Assembly: GCA_003222245.1 (NCBI GenBank)
Contig: QHVH01000009.1
Coordinates: 284,436-348,435 of the forward strand
DNA length: 64,000 nt
Source: Blastocatellia bacterium AA13
GTDB lineage: Bacteria > Acidobacteriota > Blastocatellia > UBA7656
Reading direction: 5' to 3'
Shown: piece by piece, positions 55,778 to 64,000 of the stretch
Layout of the letters: the number at the start of each line of letters is the position of its first letter
Numbering within the stretch: position 1 is the first letter of the stretch
The notes under the pieces: model-generated
Database searches by the model: none
The model's input: only the letters and a program-made list of their open reading frames with translations
Told to the model about the DNA's origin: nothing
Translations under genes and position numbers: made by a program

Positions 55778-56848
55778 TTACTCAGCCGTCGCATCGCCTT
55801 CGTACAACTCAGACATCGCCACTACGATCTTTCGCGGACCCGCATAGGCTCCACGTCCGTGCGCCGCCAGCATATTGTCGAGCATCATCAGATCGCCCTG
55901 TTTCCACGGAAAACTCACGGTCTCTTGCCGGTAGGCTTCGCGCAGATGCTCGAGCACTTCAGGCTCTATCCGCGACCCGTCTCCATAATATGTGTTGGTC
56001 GGCAGGTCTTCTTCTTGGAACTCTCTCAACAGCGCTTGCCGCACGCTTGCCTCGAGAGTCGTTACATTGAAGAACGTCGCGTGATTGAACCAGACAAATT
56101 CTCCGGTACGCGGATGTCTCGATATCGCGTTCCGTATTGCCCGCGTCCTCAACCGTCCGTCCGGCAGCCACTCGGCCGCGATTCCACGCTTGCCGCAATG
56201 TTCTTCGACTTCCGAACGATCCGTCGTCTGAAACACGGTCTGCCAGTCCAGCCCAAATCCCTTGTGAAAATTTCGAACGTACATCCACTTCTTCTCTTGA
56301 AACCGATCTCTGATAGAAGGATTGATTCGCTTGTACACGCCTCGACAATCCGCGATCGGCGTTTCGCCGCCTTCATCGGGCGCCGTAGCGCAGTAGAAGA
56401 AAATTCTCAGAGGCCACGAGCGCTGATACGAATTTTCGTTGTGCAGGAATATCCGCTGATCCGGCGGATGATCCGTGGATGTATACACCCGTCCTTGAAC
56501 CTGGCTCCGCGGGGACGACCGCTCCTTGTATTCGAGCAGCTCTCCTGAAACCGCGCCGATGAACGATTCGAAATCGGCCAGGGCTCCCAGCTTGAATCCT
56601 CGAAATAAAATCGCGCCGTGTTTCATGAGGCTCGTTTCGATGAAGTCCCGTCCGCGCCCCGCCCACGCCGCCAGATCGACTCCACTCAGCGCCGGTTGAA
56701 TTACGAACGGAAGAGTCTTGCCGCCCTCCCACAAGGAGCTCTGTATTAGGCTCTCATGGCCGGTTCCGACCGCCTTGCGAACCGTGCTCTTTCGTCTGGA
56801 GGCCCACGAACCCGCCGCGCCTGTGCTTTCCTGGCTCGAATCGCTCAT
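55778..56848 (-). CDS. TauD-A: SyrP-like Fe(II)/2-oxoglutarate dioxygenase, probable beta-hydroxylase
   Basis: 356 residues. The ATG overlaps the NRPS-1 stop as ATGA, and AGGAG lies 8 bases upstream. The iron ligands are HNE in IFLHNENSYQRSW (His136, Glu138) and a distal His near 330 in AAHGRGAYAG, with Arg in GPRKIVVAM. Like TauD-B and TauD-C it keeps the carboxylate ligand, so hydroxylation is expected. NRPS-2, the next gene, has an interface-like domain and a Gln-like A domain, so beta-hydroxy-Gln on that carrier is the simplest proposal. The N-terminal ~45 residues (SRRKSTVRKAVGTGHESL) are a divergent version of the basic segment seen in the other two dioxygenases and in NRPS tails. Confidence 0.9.
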   Translation of the reverse strand: MSDSSQESTGAAGSWASRRKSTVRKAVGTGHESLIQSSLWEGGKTLPFVIQPALSGVDLAAWAGRGRDFIETSLMKHGAILFRGFKLGALADFESFIGAVSGELLEYKERSSPRSQVQGRVYTSTDHPPDQRIFLHNENSYQRSWPLRIFFYCATAPDEGGETPIADCRGVYKRINPSIRDRFQEKKWMYVRNFHKGFGLDWQTVFQTTDRSEVEEHCGKRGIAAEWLPDGRLRTRAIRNAISRHPRTGEFVWFNHATFFNVTTLEASVRQALLREFQEEDLPTNTYYGDGSRIEPEVLEHLREAYRQETVSFPWKQGDLMMLDNMLAAHGRGAYAGPRKIVVAMSELYEGDATAE

Positions 56849-59800
56849 ATCACGATCTCCTGAATTTGCTTCGCGCCGCTGACCGGTTTGAGGCGAGCTT
56901 CCCTGAGCTTGCGTTTTCGGGCGCGCTGATACTCCTGCTCTTTGCCTTTTCGGCGCCTTTCGTCTTTTCGTCCGAGCAGGCGCTGAACGTCTTGCAGCGT
57001 ATCCGCGGGCCGCTCGACGACGCTGCTCAGAATCACCGCGAGATCGTTGAGCATCGCCTTCGCGGCCGCCGAATCGAAGCGGCCCGTGTCGTAGTGAATA
57101 GCAATCGCCATTTCGGCGCCGACCGCGACGGTCAGGCCCAGCGGATAACTCGGCCGATCGAGGAACCTCGCATTTTGAACTCGGACTCGCCGCTGAGCGT
57201 CGAGGGCCGCGGGTTCGACGGGATAATTCTGGAAGATCAGAACACTCTCAAACAGCGGCTCGCCCGCGGGTATCTCGCTCCACTTCTGAATCCGCGCGAG
57301 GGGGCTGTATTCGTACTGCCTCATCTCCGTCTGATCGACTTGAATTCTCTTGAGCCAGTCAATCAAAGGCGATCGGTTATCCAGTCTGACCCTGAACGGA
57401 AGTGTATTGATAAAGAGGCCGACTATTTTCTCCACGCCTCGCAGCTCGGCGGGCCTTCCCGATACGGTCGTTCCAAATACCACGTCGTCTTGAGCGTTGA
57501 GCCGGGCCAGCAGGATCGCCCACGCGCCCGCTGTGATTGAGTGGATCGTCAACTGGTGACTTCTCGCGATTGTCTGAAGCCGGGCCGCAGTCGAAGCATC
57601 AAGCTCCAGGAACTCCCTGGCGTATTCGATCTCTTCGAATCTCGCGTTGCGCCTTTCAAGCGCGTTCGGCTCGTATCCGTTCAGCGCTTCTCGCCAGTAA
57701 GCTTCGGCCGCGGCCAAATCCTGTCTTGATAGCCAGTCGATGTAGTCCCGATACGGGACGACGGGTCCAAGCTCCGGTTCCCGGTGCGCGACCAGCGCTT
57801 CATAAATCGTGAAGAGATCCTTGAGGATCAGGGACACACACCAGCCGTCCATCAATAGATGATGCCAGGTCCATACGCACTCGAACTCGCGCTCCCCAAT
57901 TTCGATCAACAGAAGCCGCATCAGAGGCGCGGTCACGAGATCGAAGCCCCTTTCGCGATCCTGTCGCAAGTATTCTTCAAGGTCTTCTGTTCGTTCGAGC
58001 TCGCCCTTTTTGCTCCAATCTTCTCTTCGCACGTCGACCGCAACATTCTTGCGAACGATTTGAAGAGGCTCGCTGAGGCCCTCCCATTCAAACGAGGTTC
58101 TCAATGCATGATGCCTGCCTACGACCTGCGTCCAGGCTGCCTTGAAGGCTTCAACATCCAACTCGCCCTGAAGCCTGCTGACAACTTGATCGCAGTAAAT
58201 GCCGGACTGGGGTGCGTACAGCGTCTGAAACAGCATCCCGTGCTGCATCGGACTCAGCGGATAGAAATCTTCTACTTCGCCGTTCGCGGCTATACGCTCG
58301 GTCTGATCTGAATCCAGAGCGACTACGCTTGCCGCCGTGCCTTCCATCTCCGCCGCTTCCTCTCGCGAATCGATCAAACTCGTTCGCGCCGCCAATGCCG
58401 CGATCGTCGGATATTGAAATAGATGCTTCGGCTTGAGCGACACACTGGCCTCATGCCGTTCGTTCTCGCCGGCCGCTGATCGCTGATCGCCGACCGCCTC
58501 CAGCCTGAGCGATAATCCCGCCTCGTTGGCTCGCGCGATGATCTGAATACCGATGATCGAGTCGCCGCCCAGCTCAAAGAAGTTGTCTTCAATGCCGACA
58601 GGATCGATTCCGAGCGCGTCCGACCAGATGCCGCACAACATCTTCTCTTCCGGAGTTCTCGGCTCGACGAGATCAATTTGAGTTCGCGACTGATCGGGCC
58701 GGGGCAACTGTTTGCGATCGATCTTGCCGTTGGGCGTAAGCGGGAGCTCGTTCATCACCACAACAGCGGAAGGGACCATGTAATCTGGAAGCTGTTTGGC
58801 AAGGTGAGATCGCAGCGTAAGCGCAATTCCGCGCTTTGCGATTTCGTCAAACTGGACACGGTCGTTAATCGCCTCTGAGGTGAGCGCCGATGTCGAAGCG
58901 CGTCCGTCCAGCGATTCGTCCCTCGACCCTTCTTCGTCAGGACTGAGGTAGCCGCGATCGGTTACAACGTACGCTACCAGCCGCTTCTCACCCGGATTAT
59001 CTTCGCCCGCGATGACGATGGCCTGAGCGACCGCTTCATGGGCGAGCAAGGCGGTCTCGATTTCTCCAAGCTCGATTCTGAATCCGCGTATCTTCACCTG
59101 ATGATCGGCGCGTCCGATGAACTCTATGCGGTCGTCCGTCCTGTACTTTGCTAGATCGCCAGCGGCATATAACCGGGCGCCGGGCTGATGGCTGAACGGA
59201 TCAGGAGTGAACTTCTCGGCCGTCAACTCGGGTCGATTGAGATATCCGCGAGCCAGGCCGTCGCCCCCGATCATCAAACCACCGGCGACGCCGATAGGCG
59301 CCGGCTCCGCGGCCCTGTCACCCATGTCCAGCAGATAAACCTGTGTGTTTGCGATGGGCCGGCCAATGGTGATTGCATCGTCTTGCTCGATGCGCTGGAT
59401 CATCGACCAGATCGTGGTCTCGGTCGGTCCGTACATGTTCCAGAGCGATGCGCTTCTTTCGAGTAACGCAGCCGGTAGATCCTCGGGCATCGCTTCGCCG
59501 CCGCAGAGTATCTTGAGCCTGCTTTCACCGCCCCAGCCGCCCTGAAGCAGCATGCGCCACGTTGCCGGAGTCGCCTGCATCATTGTCGCGCGCGATTCAG
59601 CAATGCGAATTGCAAGCTCCGCCGCGTCGGAGCCGACCGTTCGCGGAACCAGCACAAGCTTCGCTCCAAAAAGAAGCGGTAAGTAAAGCTCCAATCCCAT
59701 GATGTCGAACGAGAGGCTCGTAGCCGAAAGCACAACATCTTCGGCCGCGATTCCAGGCTCGTCCCGCATCGACCAGAGGAAATTGACCAGCGCCCGGTGG

Positions 59801-62800
59801 CTGATCTGGACGCCCTTCGGCCTTCCGGTCGAACCCGACGTGTAAATCACATAAGCGAGATTCTCACCCCCAGATATCGACGCGATCCGTTCGCGGGAAT
59901 GCGACGCTATCATCGTCCAATCACGATCAATGCACACCGACTGCGGACCGCCTTGCGGCAGCACGTCTTGAAATTGTTCCTGCGTGATGACCAGACGAGC
60001 GCCCGAGTCTTGCAGCATGAACGCGAGCCGGTCGATGGGATACGCGGGATCGAGAGGCAGATACGCGGCTCCGGATTTCACGACGCCGAGCACGGCGACC
60101 GCCATATCCAGCGACCTGTCCGTGCAGATGCCGACCGGCTCATCGCATACGACTCCATTGAGCCGCAGCCAGCGCGCGACATGGTTCGCGCGGCGGTCAA
60201 GTTGAAGATATGAGAGATGCTGTCCTTCATATACAACCGCGACCGCATCCGGAGCTCGATCCACTCCTGCTTCAAACAGGTCTTTGACGGATTGATCCGG
60301 ATAGCAGCGCGCCGACGCCTCGAAAGCGCTCAACGCTCGAGCGCGCTCCGCCGATGTGAGCAACTGGATTCGATAAACGGGCTGGTCGAGATTCTCGGTC
60401 ATGCTTTCCAGAATCGTCGTGAGATGGCCCGCCATTCGCTCGATTGTCTGCTGCTCGAACAGATCGGTGTTGTACTCGATGTTGCCGCCGATATTGGCCT
60501 CGTCCGCGACCAGAGAGAGAGACAGATCGTATTTGGCTCCGCCGTTCTCGACCTGGAGGAAATTAATCGTCAGCCCCGAACCGTTTCCGGTTGAAGCAGG
60601 TCGATTTTGAAGGGTGAACAAAACCTGAAACAGAGGCGAGCGGCCGGCATCGCGCTGAAGCGAGGATATTATCTTCTCAAACGGGGCATCCTGGTGTGAG
60701 TACGCGGCCAGCGCTTCTTCCCGAATCTTTCGCAAGAACTCTCGAACGGTCGGTGCGCCTGAGAAATCGGTCCTTAATGGAATCACATTGATGAATGGAC
60801 CGATAGATCCTTCGAGCTCCGCGCGGTTCCGGCTCGCGATCGGGGTCCCGATGATTACATCTTCCTGTCCGGAGTATCGATGCAGAAGAATCTTGAATGC
60901 AGCCGCAAGCGTCATGAAAAGCGTCACGCCTTCGCGCCGATTCAGCTCACTCAGCGACTCGCATAAACCGGCCGAAAGCATCAATGGTTCGTGCGCTCCT
61001 CTGTGACTCCAGACAGCCGGACGCGGATGATCGAGGGGCAGCTCCAAAACCGGAAGCTCGCCTCCGAAGCGCCTACGCCAGTACGCAAGTTGATTTTCGA
61101 GCGCTTCTCCGGCCAGCCATTCGCGCTGCCGCACCGCGAAATCTCCATACTGAATTGCGGGCTCGGCGAGTATGGACGGCTGTCCGTTAGCGAAGGCTTT
61201 GTACAATGCGCTCATTTCCTGAGAGAGCAGATTCATAGAGCCGCCGTCCGCGGCGATGTGATGAATCGTGAGAAGAAGGAGGTGGCGCGTCGCGTCGATG
61301 CGAACCAGCCTCGCTCGAAGCGGAGAGCCTTGTCTCAAATCAAACGGTTCCCGCGCGCACTCAGTCGCGAGGCGTGAGGCCTCTTGTTCGACTCGGCCAG
61401 TCGCGGCCGCGTCGATTTCGATTATCTTCAGGTCAAACTCTCGGCCTGAATGAACGACCTGAATCGGAGCGCCGTCGACCGCCTCAAAACGCGTTCGCAA
61501 AATCTCGTGCCGCCTTATCACTTCCGCAAGCGCTTGTGTCAGCGCTTCGTAATTCAACGATCCCATGAGCTCCACGACGGCTGGAATATTGTAGGAGGTA
61601 TCTTCAGGGTCCAACTCGTAAGCCAGCCATAATCTCTGCTGCGCGAATGACAGTGGGTACGCAGCTTCTTCCCGCGGAGCGGACGGGCCGGCAGCCGGGA
61701 TCAGAGCGGCCCGTTGCTCTTTCCGAGCCGTTATCACGGGCGGGGCTTGCAATCCCTGCTTTGCAGTCAACAATGTCTCAATTGTTTCGGCCAGTCCCGC
61801 GACAGTCGGTGTTTCAAACAGGCTTCGAAGCGGCAATTCGACATTGAACGTGCAGCGAACCCGCGATACTACCTGCGTCGCCAGTAACGAATGGCCGCCG
61901 CACTCAAAGAAATTTTGTAGCCTGCCGATGCGGCCGGTTCCAAGGACCTGTTCCCAAATCGCCGTGAGCAATTGCTCGACCGGGGTTCGAGCCTCCTCCA
62001 ATAGGCCGTTCAGATTCGGCCGCGCCATCGTGGGCGCCGGCAGCGCCTTACGATCTATCTTCCCGGTCGGCGTCAGCGGCAACTCACCAAGCAGCACAAG
62101 GGCGGACGGAGTCATGTACTCGGGCAGCTTGTTCTTGAGGAAACTCCGAAGTTCGGTGCTCGTGACTGTTTCACCTGCCCTGGTCACTGCGTACGCGATC
62201 AGTCGCATGTCGCCGTCATCTTCACTCTCTCTCAGCACCACTACCGCTTTATCGATCATCGGGTGATCGCCGATCGCGGATTCGATTTCGCCCAACTCGA
62301 TTCGATAGCCGCGCAGCTTCACCTGGCGGTCGGCCCGCCCGAGCGGCTCGACGGCGCCGTCCGGCAGATATCGGCCGAGATCGCCCGTGCGATAGAGCCG
62401 GTCTCCGGCAATATCGGTGAATGGATTTGTTATGAACCGCTCGGCTGTCAGCGCCTCATCATTCAAATAACCGGCGGCGATATGCGGACTGCGAACGTAT
62501 ATCTCGCCCTTTTCGCCGATCCCCGCAAGCGCCATCCGCTTGTTGAGAACCAGCAACTGAACGTCCGGCATTCCTTTACCGAGCGGAATCGTCTGTTTCA
62601 GCGTGCCGTGACCGTCGTCATTGCCGCGGTATTCGTCGGACACAACAAAGTAACCGACCGCGCGCTGTGTCTCGGTAGCCCCATAAAAATTCACGCAGGT
62701 TATGAATTGCGCCCGCGCGTTCAACCTCTCAATGTCTCGTCTTGTCAGAATGTCTCCGACTATGAATGCATATCGCAACGACTCGATCTCGCGGCTTGCG

Positions 62801-64000
62801 TGCTCGTCTTCCGAACCGCTGATCAGTTGGGCCATCGCCGGAGTGAGATGCGAGATTGTGATTCGCTCCGCCTTTAGCCATTCAGCCAATTGCTCGCTGC
62901 CGGCTATTTCTTCTTCCCTTGGAATGCAAATCGTCGCTCCTATACTCAACGGCGTGAACATGTCCCGCTGCAATGGATCGTGCGACAACCCCGACAACAT
63001 GCTGAAGCGATCCTGACCGTTGAGCTTGAACTCGCTGCAAAGCCACGGGATGAAATGAGTCAACGAGCCATGTTTGCCGAGTACGGCTTTGGGGGTGCCG
63101 GTTGAGCCTGATGTGAACGAGATGTACGCGATGTCTTCCGCCCCTATCTCTTCTTCCTTCCACTCTGTAGTCTCGTCTGTCGTCTCGTCTAACCCGGCTC
63201 CTTCAATAGATGCTCGCTCTTCATTCGCGCTTATTACCTTTATCCCTGCCTCTTCTATGTACCGCTCTAACTCTTCGGGCTTCTCTTTACCGCTCGCCTC
63301 TATCACCACTCTCGCTCCGCTTATCTCCAGCCTCTCTCTCAGGCTCTTTCCAGGGTACTTTCCTTCCAATATCAAGAACGCCGCCCCTGCTCTCATCACT
63401 CCCAACACGCTCACTACCAGCCGCCCTGTCCGCTCTCCCCAGATCCCTACCGCTTCGCCTCTTCTTACCCCCGCCCGTTTCAGCTTCGCCGCTATCTTAC
63501 GGCTTGCTTCTTCTACCTCCGCATAGCTCCACTCTTTTCCCGTCTCTCTTATCGCTGCTCTTTGCCCTGCTTCTTTCGCCCTCTCTATTACTCGCTCCAC
63601 TACCGTCCCTTCCCATCTCCCGCTTAATTCTTCTTCAGGATCAGGGAGCACCTCTTCGCTCTTCTCCGTCCTCAGGCTGATCTCTTCTATTCTTATCTCC
63701 GTGTCTTTGACCGCCTGCTCTAGTACCGCCTCGTACTGCCTCATCAACTCCTTTATCCGCTCTTCCTCATATAGGCTCGCGTCGTACGTACCGTTTATCG
63801 CTATCTCTTCCCCTTCTTCTCCTATGTACATCGTCAGGTCGAACTTCGACCCTACTTCCGCGCTCTTCTCCAGCTCGATCTCGATCCCTTCTACTTCCTC
63901 TCGCCTGTGCGGAAAGTTCAGCATGTTGAACATCACCTGGAATACCGGCGTCGTGCTCAGGTCTCTCTTTATCTCAAGCTCTTCCAGCACCCGCTCGTAG
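56845..64000 (-). CDS. NRPS-1: (C end), A (Lys2/aminoadipate-like), T, C, A (Gly), T, C; 5' end outside window
   Basis: The frame is open at the window edge, so the true start is missing. About the last 100 residues of a C domain come first. A1 is unusual: its A4 block is SGLSHDPLQRDMFTPL and its A5 block YGATETQRAVGYF, as in Lys2-type aminoadipate reductases; the code reads DPRHFVFRA+K. T (GGHSLLATQ) and C (IHHIAADGGS) follow. A2 reads DILQLGMIW+K, a Gly code. It has ~45 extra residues between A8 and A9 without methyltransferase motifs. Its carrier (LGGDSIIGIQ) has a ~26-residue insertion after the Ser helix (about 58437-58515). The final C (YPLSPMQHGMLFQ, WHHLLMDGW) would add the NRPS-2 residue. 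The tail ends KLREARLKPVSGAKQ. Codons right of about 63150 are strikingly pyrimidine-rich on the plus strand (Glu/Lys/Arg-rich protein). Confidence 0.93.
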   Translation of the reverse strand, partial: YERVLEELEIKRDLSTTPVFQVMFNMLNFPHRREEVEGIEIELEKSAEVGSKFDLTMYIGEEGEEIAINGTYDASLYEEERIKELMRQYEAVLEQAVKDTEIRIEEISLRTEKSEEVLPDPEEELSGRWEGTVVERVIERAKEAGQRAAIRETGKEWSYAEVEEASRKIAAKLKRAGVRRGEAVGIWGERTGRLVVSVLGVMRAGAAFLILEGKYPGKSLRERLEISGARVVIEASGKEKPEELERYIEEAGIKVISANEERASIEGAGLDETTDETTEWKEEEIGAEDIAYISFTSGSTGTPKAVLGKHGSLTHFIPWLCSEFKLNGQDRFSMLSGLSHDPLQRDMFTPLSIGATICIPREEEIAGSEQLAEWLKAERITISHLTPAMAQLISGSEDEHASREIESLRYAFIVGDILTRRDIERLNARAQFITCVNFYGATETQRAVGYFVVSDEYRGNDDGHGTLKQTIPLGKGMPDVQLLVLNKRMALAGIGEKGEIYVRSPHIAAGYLNDEALTAERFITNPFTDIAGDRLYRTGDLGRYLPDGAVEPLGRADRQVKLRGYRIELGEIESAIGDHPMIDKAVVVLRESEDDGDMRLIAYAVTRAGETVTSTELRSFLKNKLPEYMTPSALVLLGELPLTPTGKIDRKALPAPTMARPNLNGLLEEARTPVEQLLTAIWEQVLGTGRIGRLQNFFECGGHSLLATQVVSRVRCTFNVELPLRSLFETPTVAGLAETIETLLTAKQGLQAPPVITARKEQRAALIPAAGPSAPREEAAYPLSFAQQRLWLAYELDPEDTSYNIPAVVELMGSLNYEALTQALAEVIRRHEILRTRFEAVDGAPIQVVHSGREFDLKIIEIDAAATGRVEQEASRLATECAREPFDLRQGSPLRARLVRIDATRHLLLLTIHHIAADGGSMNLLSQEMSALYKAFANGQPSILAEPAIQYGDFAVRQREWLAGEALENQLAYWRRRFGGELPVLELPLDHPRPAVWSHRGAHEPLMLSAGLCESLSELNRREGVTLFMTLAAAFKILLHRYSGQEDVIIGTPIASRNRAELEGSIGPFINVIPLRTDFSGAPTVREFLRKIREEALAAYSHQDAPFEKIISSLQRDAGRSPLFQVLFTLQNRPASTGNGSGLTINFLQVENGGAKYDLSLSLVADEANIGGNIEYNTDLFEQQTIERMAGHLTTILESMTENLDQPVYRIQLLTSAERARALSAFEASARCYPDQSVKDLFEAGVDRAPDAVAVVYEGQHLSYLQLDRRANHVARWLRLNGVVCDEPVGICTDRSLDMAVAVLGVVKSGAAYLPLDPAYPIDRLAFMLQDSGARLVITQEQFQDVLPQGGPQSVCIDRDWTMIASHSRERIASISGGENLAYVIYTSGSTGRPKGVQISHRALVNFLWSMRDEPGIAAEDVVLSATSLSFDIMGLELYLPLLFGAKLVLVPRTVGSDAAELAIRIAESRATMMQATPATWRMLLQGGWGGESRLKILCGGEAMPEDLPAALLERSASLWNMYGPTETTIWSMIQRIEQDDAITIGRPIANTQVYLLDMGDRAAEPAPIGVAGGLMIGGDGLARGYLNRPELTAEKFTPDPFSHQPGARLYAAGDLAKYRTDDRIEFIGRADHQVKIRGFRIELGEIETALLAHEAVAQAIVIAGEDNPGEKRLVAYVVTDRGYLSPDEEGSRDESLDGRASTSALTSEAINDRVQFDEIAKRGIALTLRSHLAKQLPDYMVPSAVVVMNELPLTPNGKIDRKQLPRPDQSRTQIDLVEPRTPEEKMLCGIWSDALGIDPVGIEDNFFELGGDSIIGIQIIARANEAGLSLRLEAVGDQRSAAGENERHEASVSLKPKHLFQYPTIAALAARTSLIDSREEAAEMEGTAASVVALDSDQTERIAANGEVEDFYPLSPMQHGMLFQTLYAPQSGIYCDQVVSRLQGELDVEAFKAAWTQVVGRHHALRTSFEWEGLSEPLQIVRKNVAVDVRREDWSKKGELERTEDLEEYLRQDRERGFDLVTAPLMRLLLIEIGEREFECVWTWHHLLMDGWCVSLILKDLFTIYEALVAHREPELGPVVPYRDYIDWLSRQDLAAAEAYWREALNGYEPNALERRNARFEEIEYAREFLELDASTAARLQTIARSHQLTIHSITAGAWAILLARLNAQDDVVFGTTVSGRPAELRGVEKIVGLFINTLPFRVRLDNRSPLIDWLKRIQVDQTEMRQYEYSPLARIQKWSEIPAGEPLFESVLIFQNYPVEPAALDAQRRVRVQNARFLDRPSYPLGLTVAVGAEMAIAIHYDTGRFDSAAAKAMLNDLAVILSSVVERPADTLQDVQRLLGRKDERRRKGKEQEYQRARKRKLREARLKPVSGAKQIQEIVI

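Noticed and set aside
63960..63990. GTG near the right edge as the true start of NRPS-1
   Set aside because: The frame continues to the window edge with C-domain sequence (YERVLEELEI), so the codon is an internal Val.

Overview
The window is almost entirely one nonribosomal peptide synthetase (NRPS) locus. Every gene I can support lies on the minus strand, so transcription runs from position 64000 towards 1. The host is probably an acidobacterium. The left edge carries an ADOP-type (duplicated orphan permease) MacB/FtsX gene, a family typical of Acidobacteriota, and the few untranslated gaps hold short GC-rich palindromes of the kind scattered through such genomes. This assignment is inference; there is no rRNA or other marker gene here.

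Layout in transcription order (labels are mine): NRPS-1 (64000-56845, 5' end outside the window), dioxygenase TauD-A, NRPS-2, NRPS-3, dioxygenase TauD-B, a methyltransferase, a flavin-dependent tryptophan-type halogenase, a ~500 bp palindrome-rich gap, NRPS-4, NRPS-5 (a condensation domain plus the first ~55 residues of an adenylation domain), a DUF3326-like protein, NRPS-6 (which begins with the rest of an adenylation domain), NRPS-7, a CmlA-like diiron oxygenase, NRPS-8, NRPS-9, dioxygenase TauD-C, and NRPS-10 ending in a thioesterase. An ABC permease follows. Several junctions are translationally coupled (ATGA or TAATG overlaps) and most others are under 200 bp.

Twelve adenylation (A) domains are visible. 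Specificity codes aligned by eye suggest, in order: alpha-aminoadipate-like (Lys2 type), Gly, Gln, Thr, Asn, unknown (split A domain), Glu-like (with an inserted FkbM methyltransferase), Asp-like, Ser-like, unknown, Gln, Gln. Three epimerization domains follow Thr, Asn and the Asp-like residue. The single thioesterase on NRPS-10 should release the chain.

The main theme is on-line oxidation. Six NRPS proteins start with a condensation-like domain whose HHxxxDG motif is replaced by LPxLCAD or a close variant. These resemble the interface domains that recruit stand-alone beta-hydroxylases in siderophore NRPSs. The locus supplies three SyrP/TauD-type Fe(II)/2-oxoglutarate hydroxylases and a CmlA-type oxygenase, so the product may be a large peptide rich in beta-hydroxylated Gln/Asn-type residues, with possible halogenation and O/N-methylation. 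The least familiar parts are the A domain split between two genes around a DUF3326 gene, and short C-terminal tails shared by four consecutive, otherwise unrelated proteins. No MbtH protein, phosphopantetheinyl transferase or regulator gene is visible.
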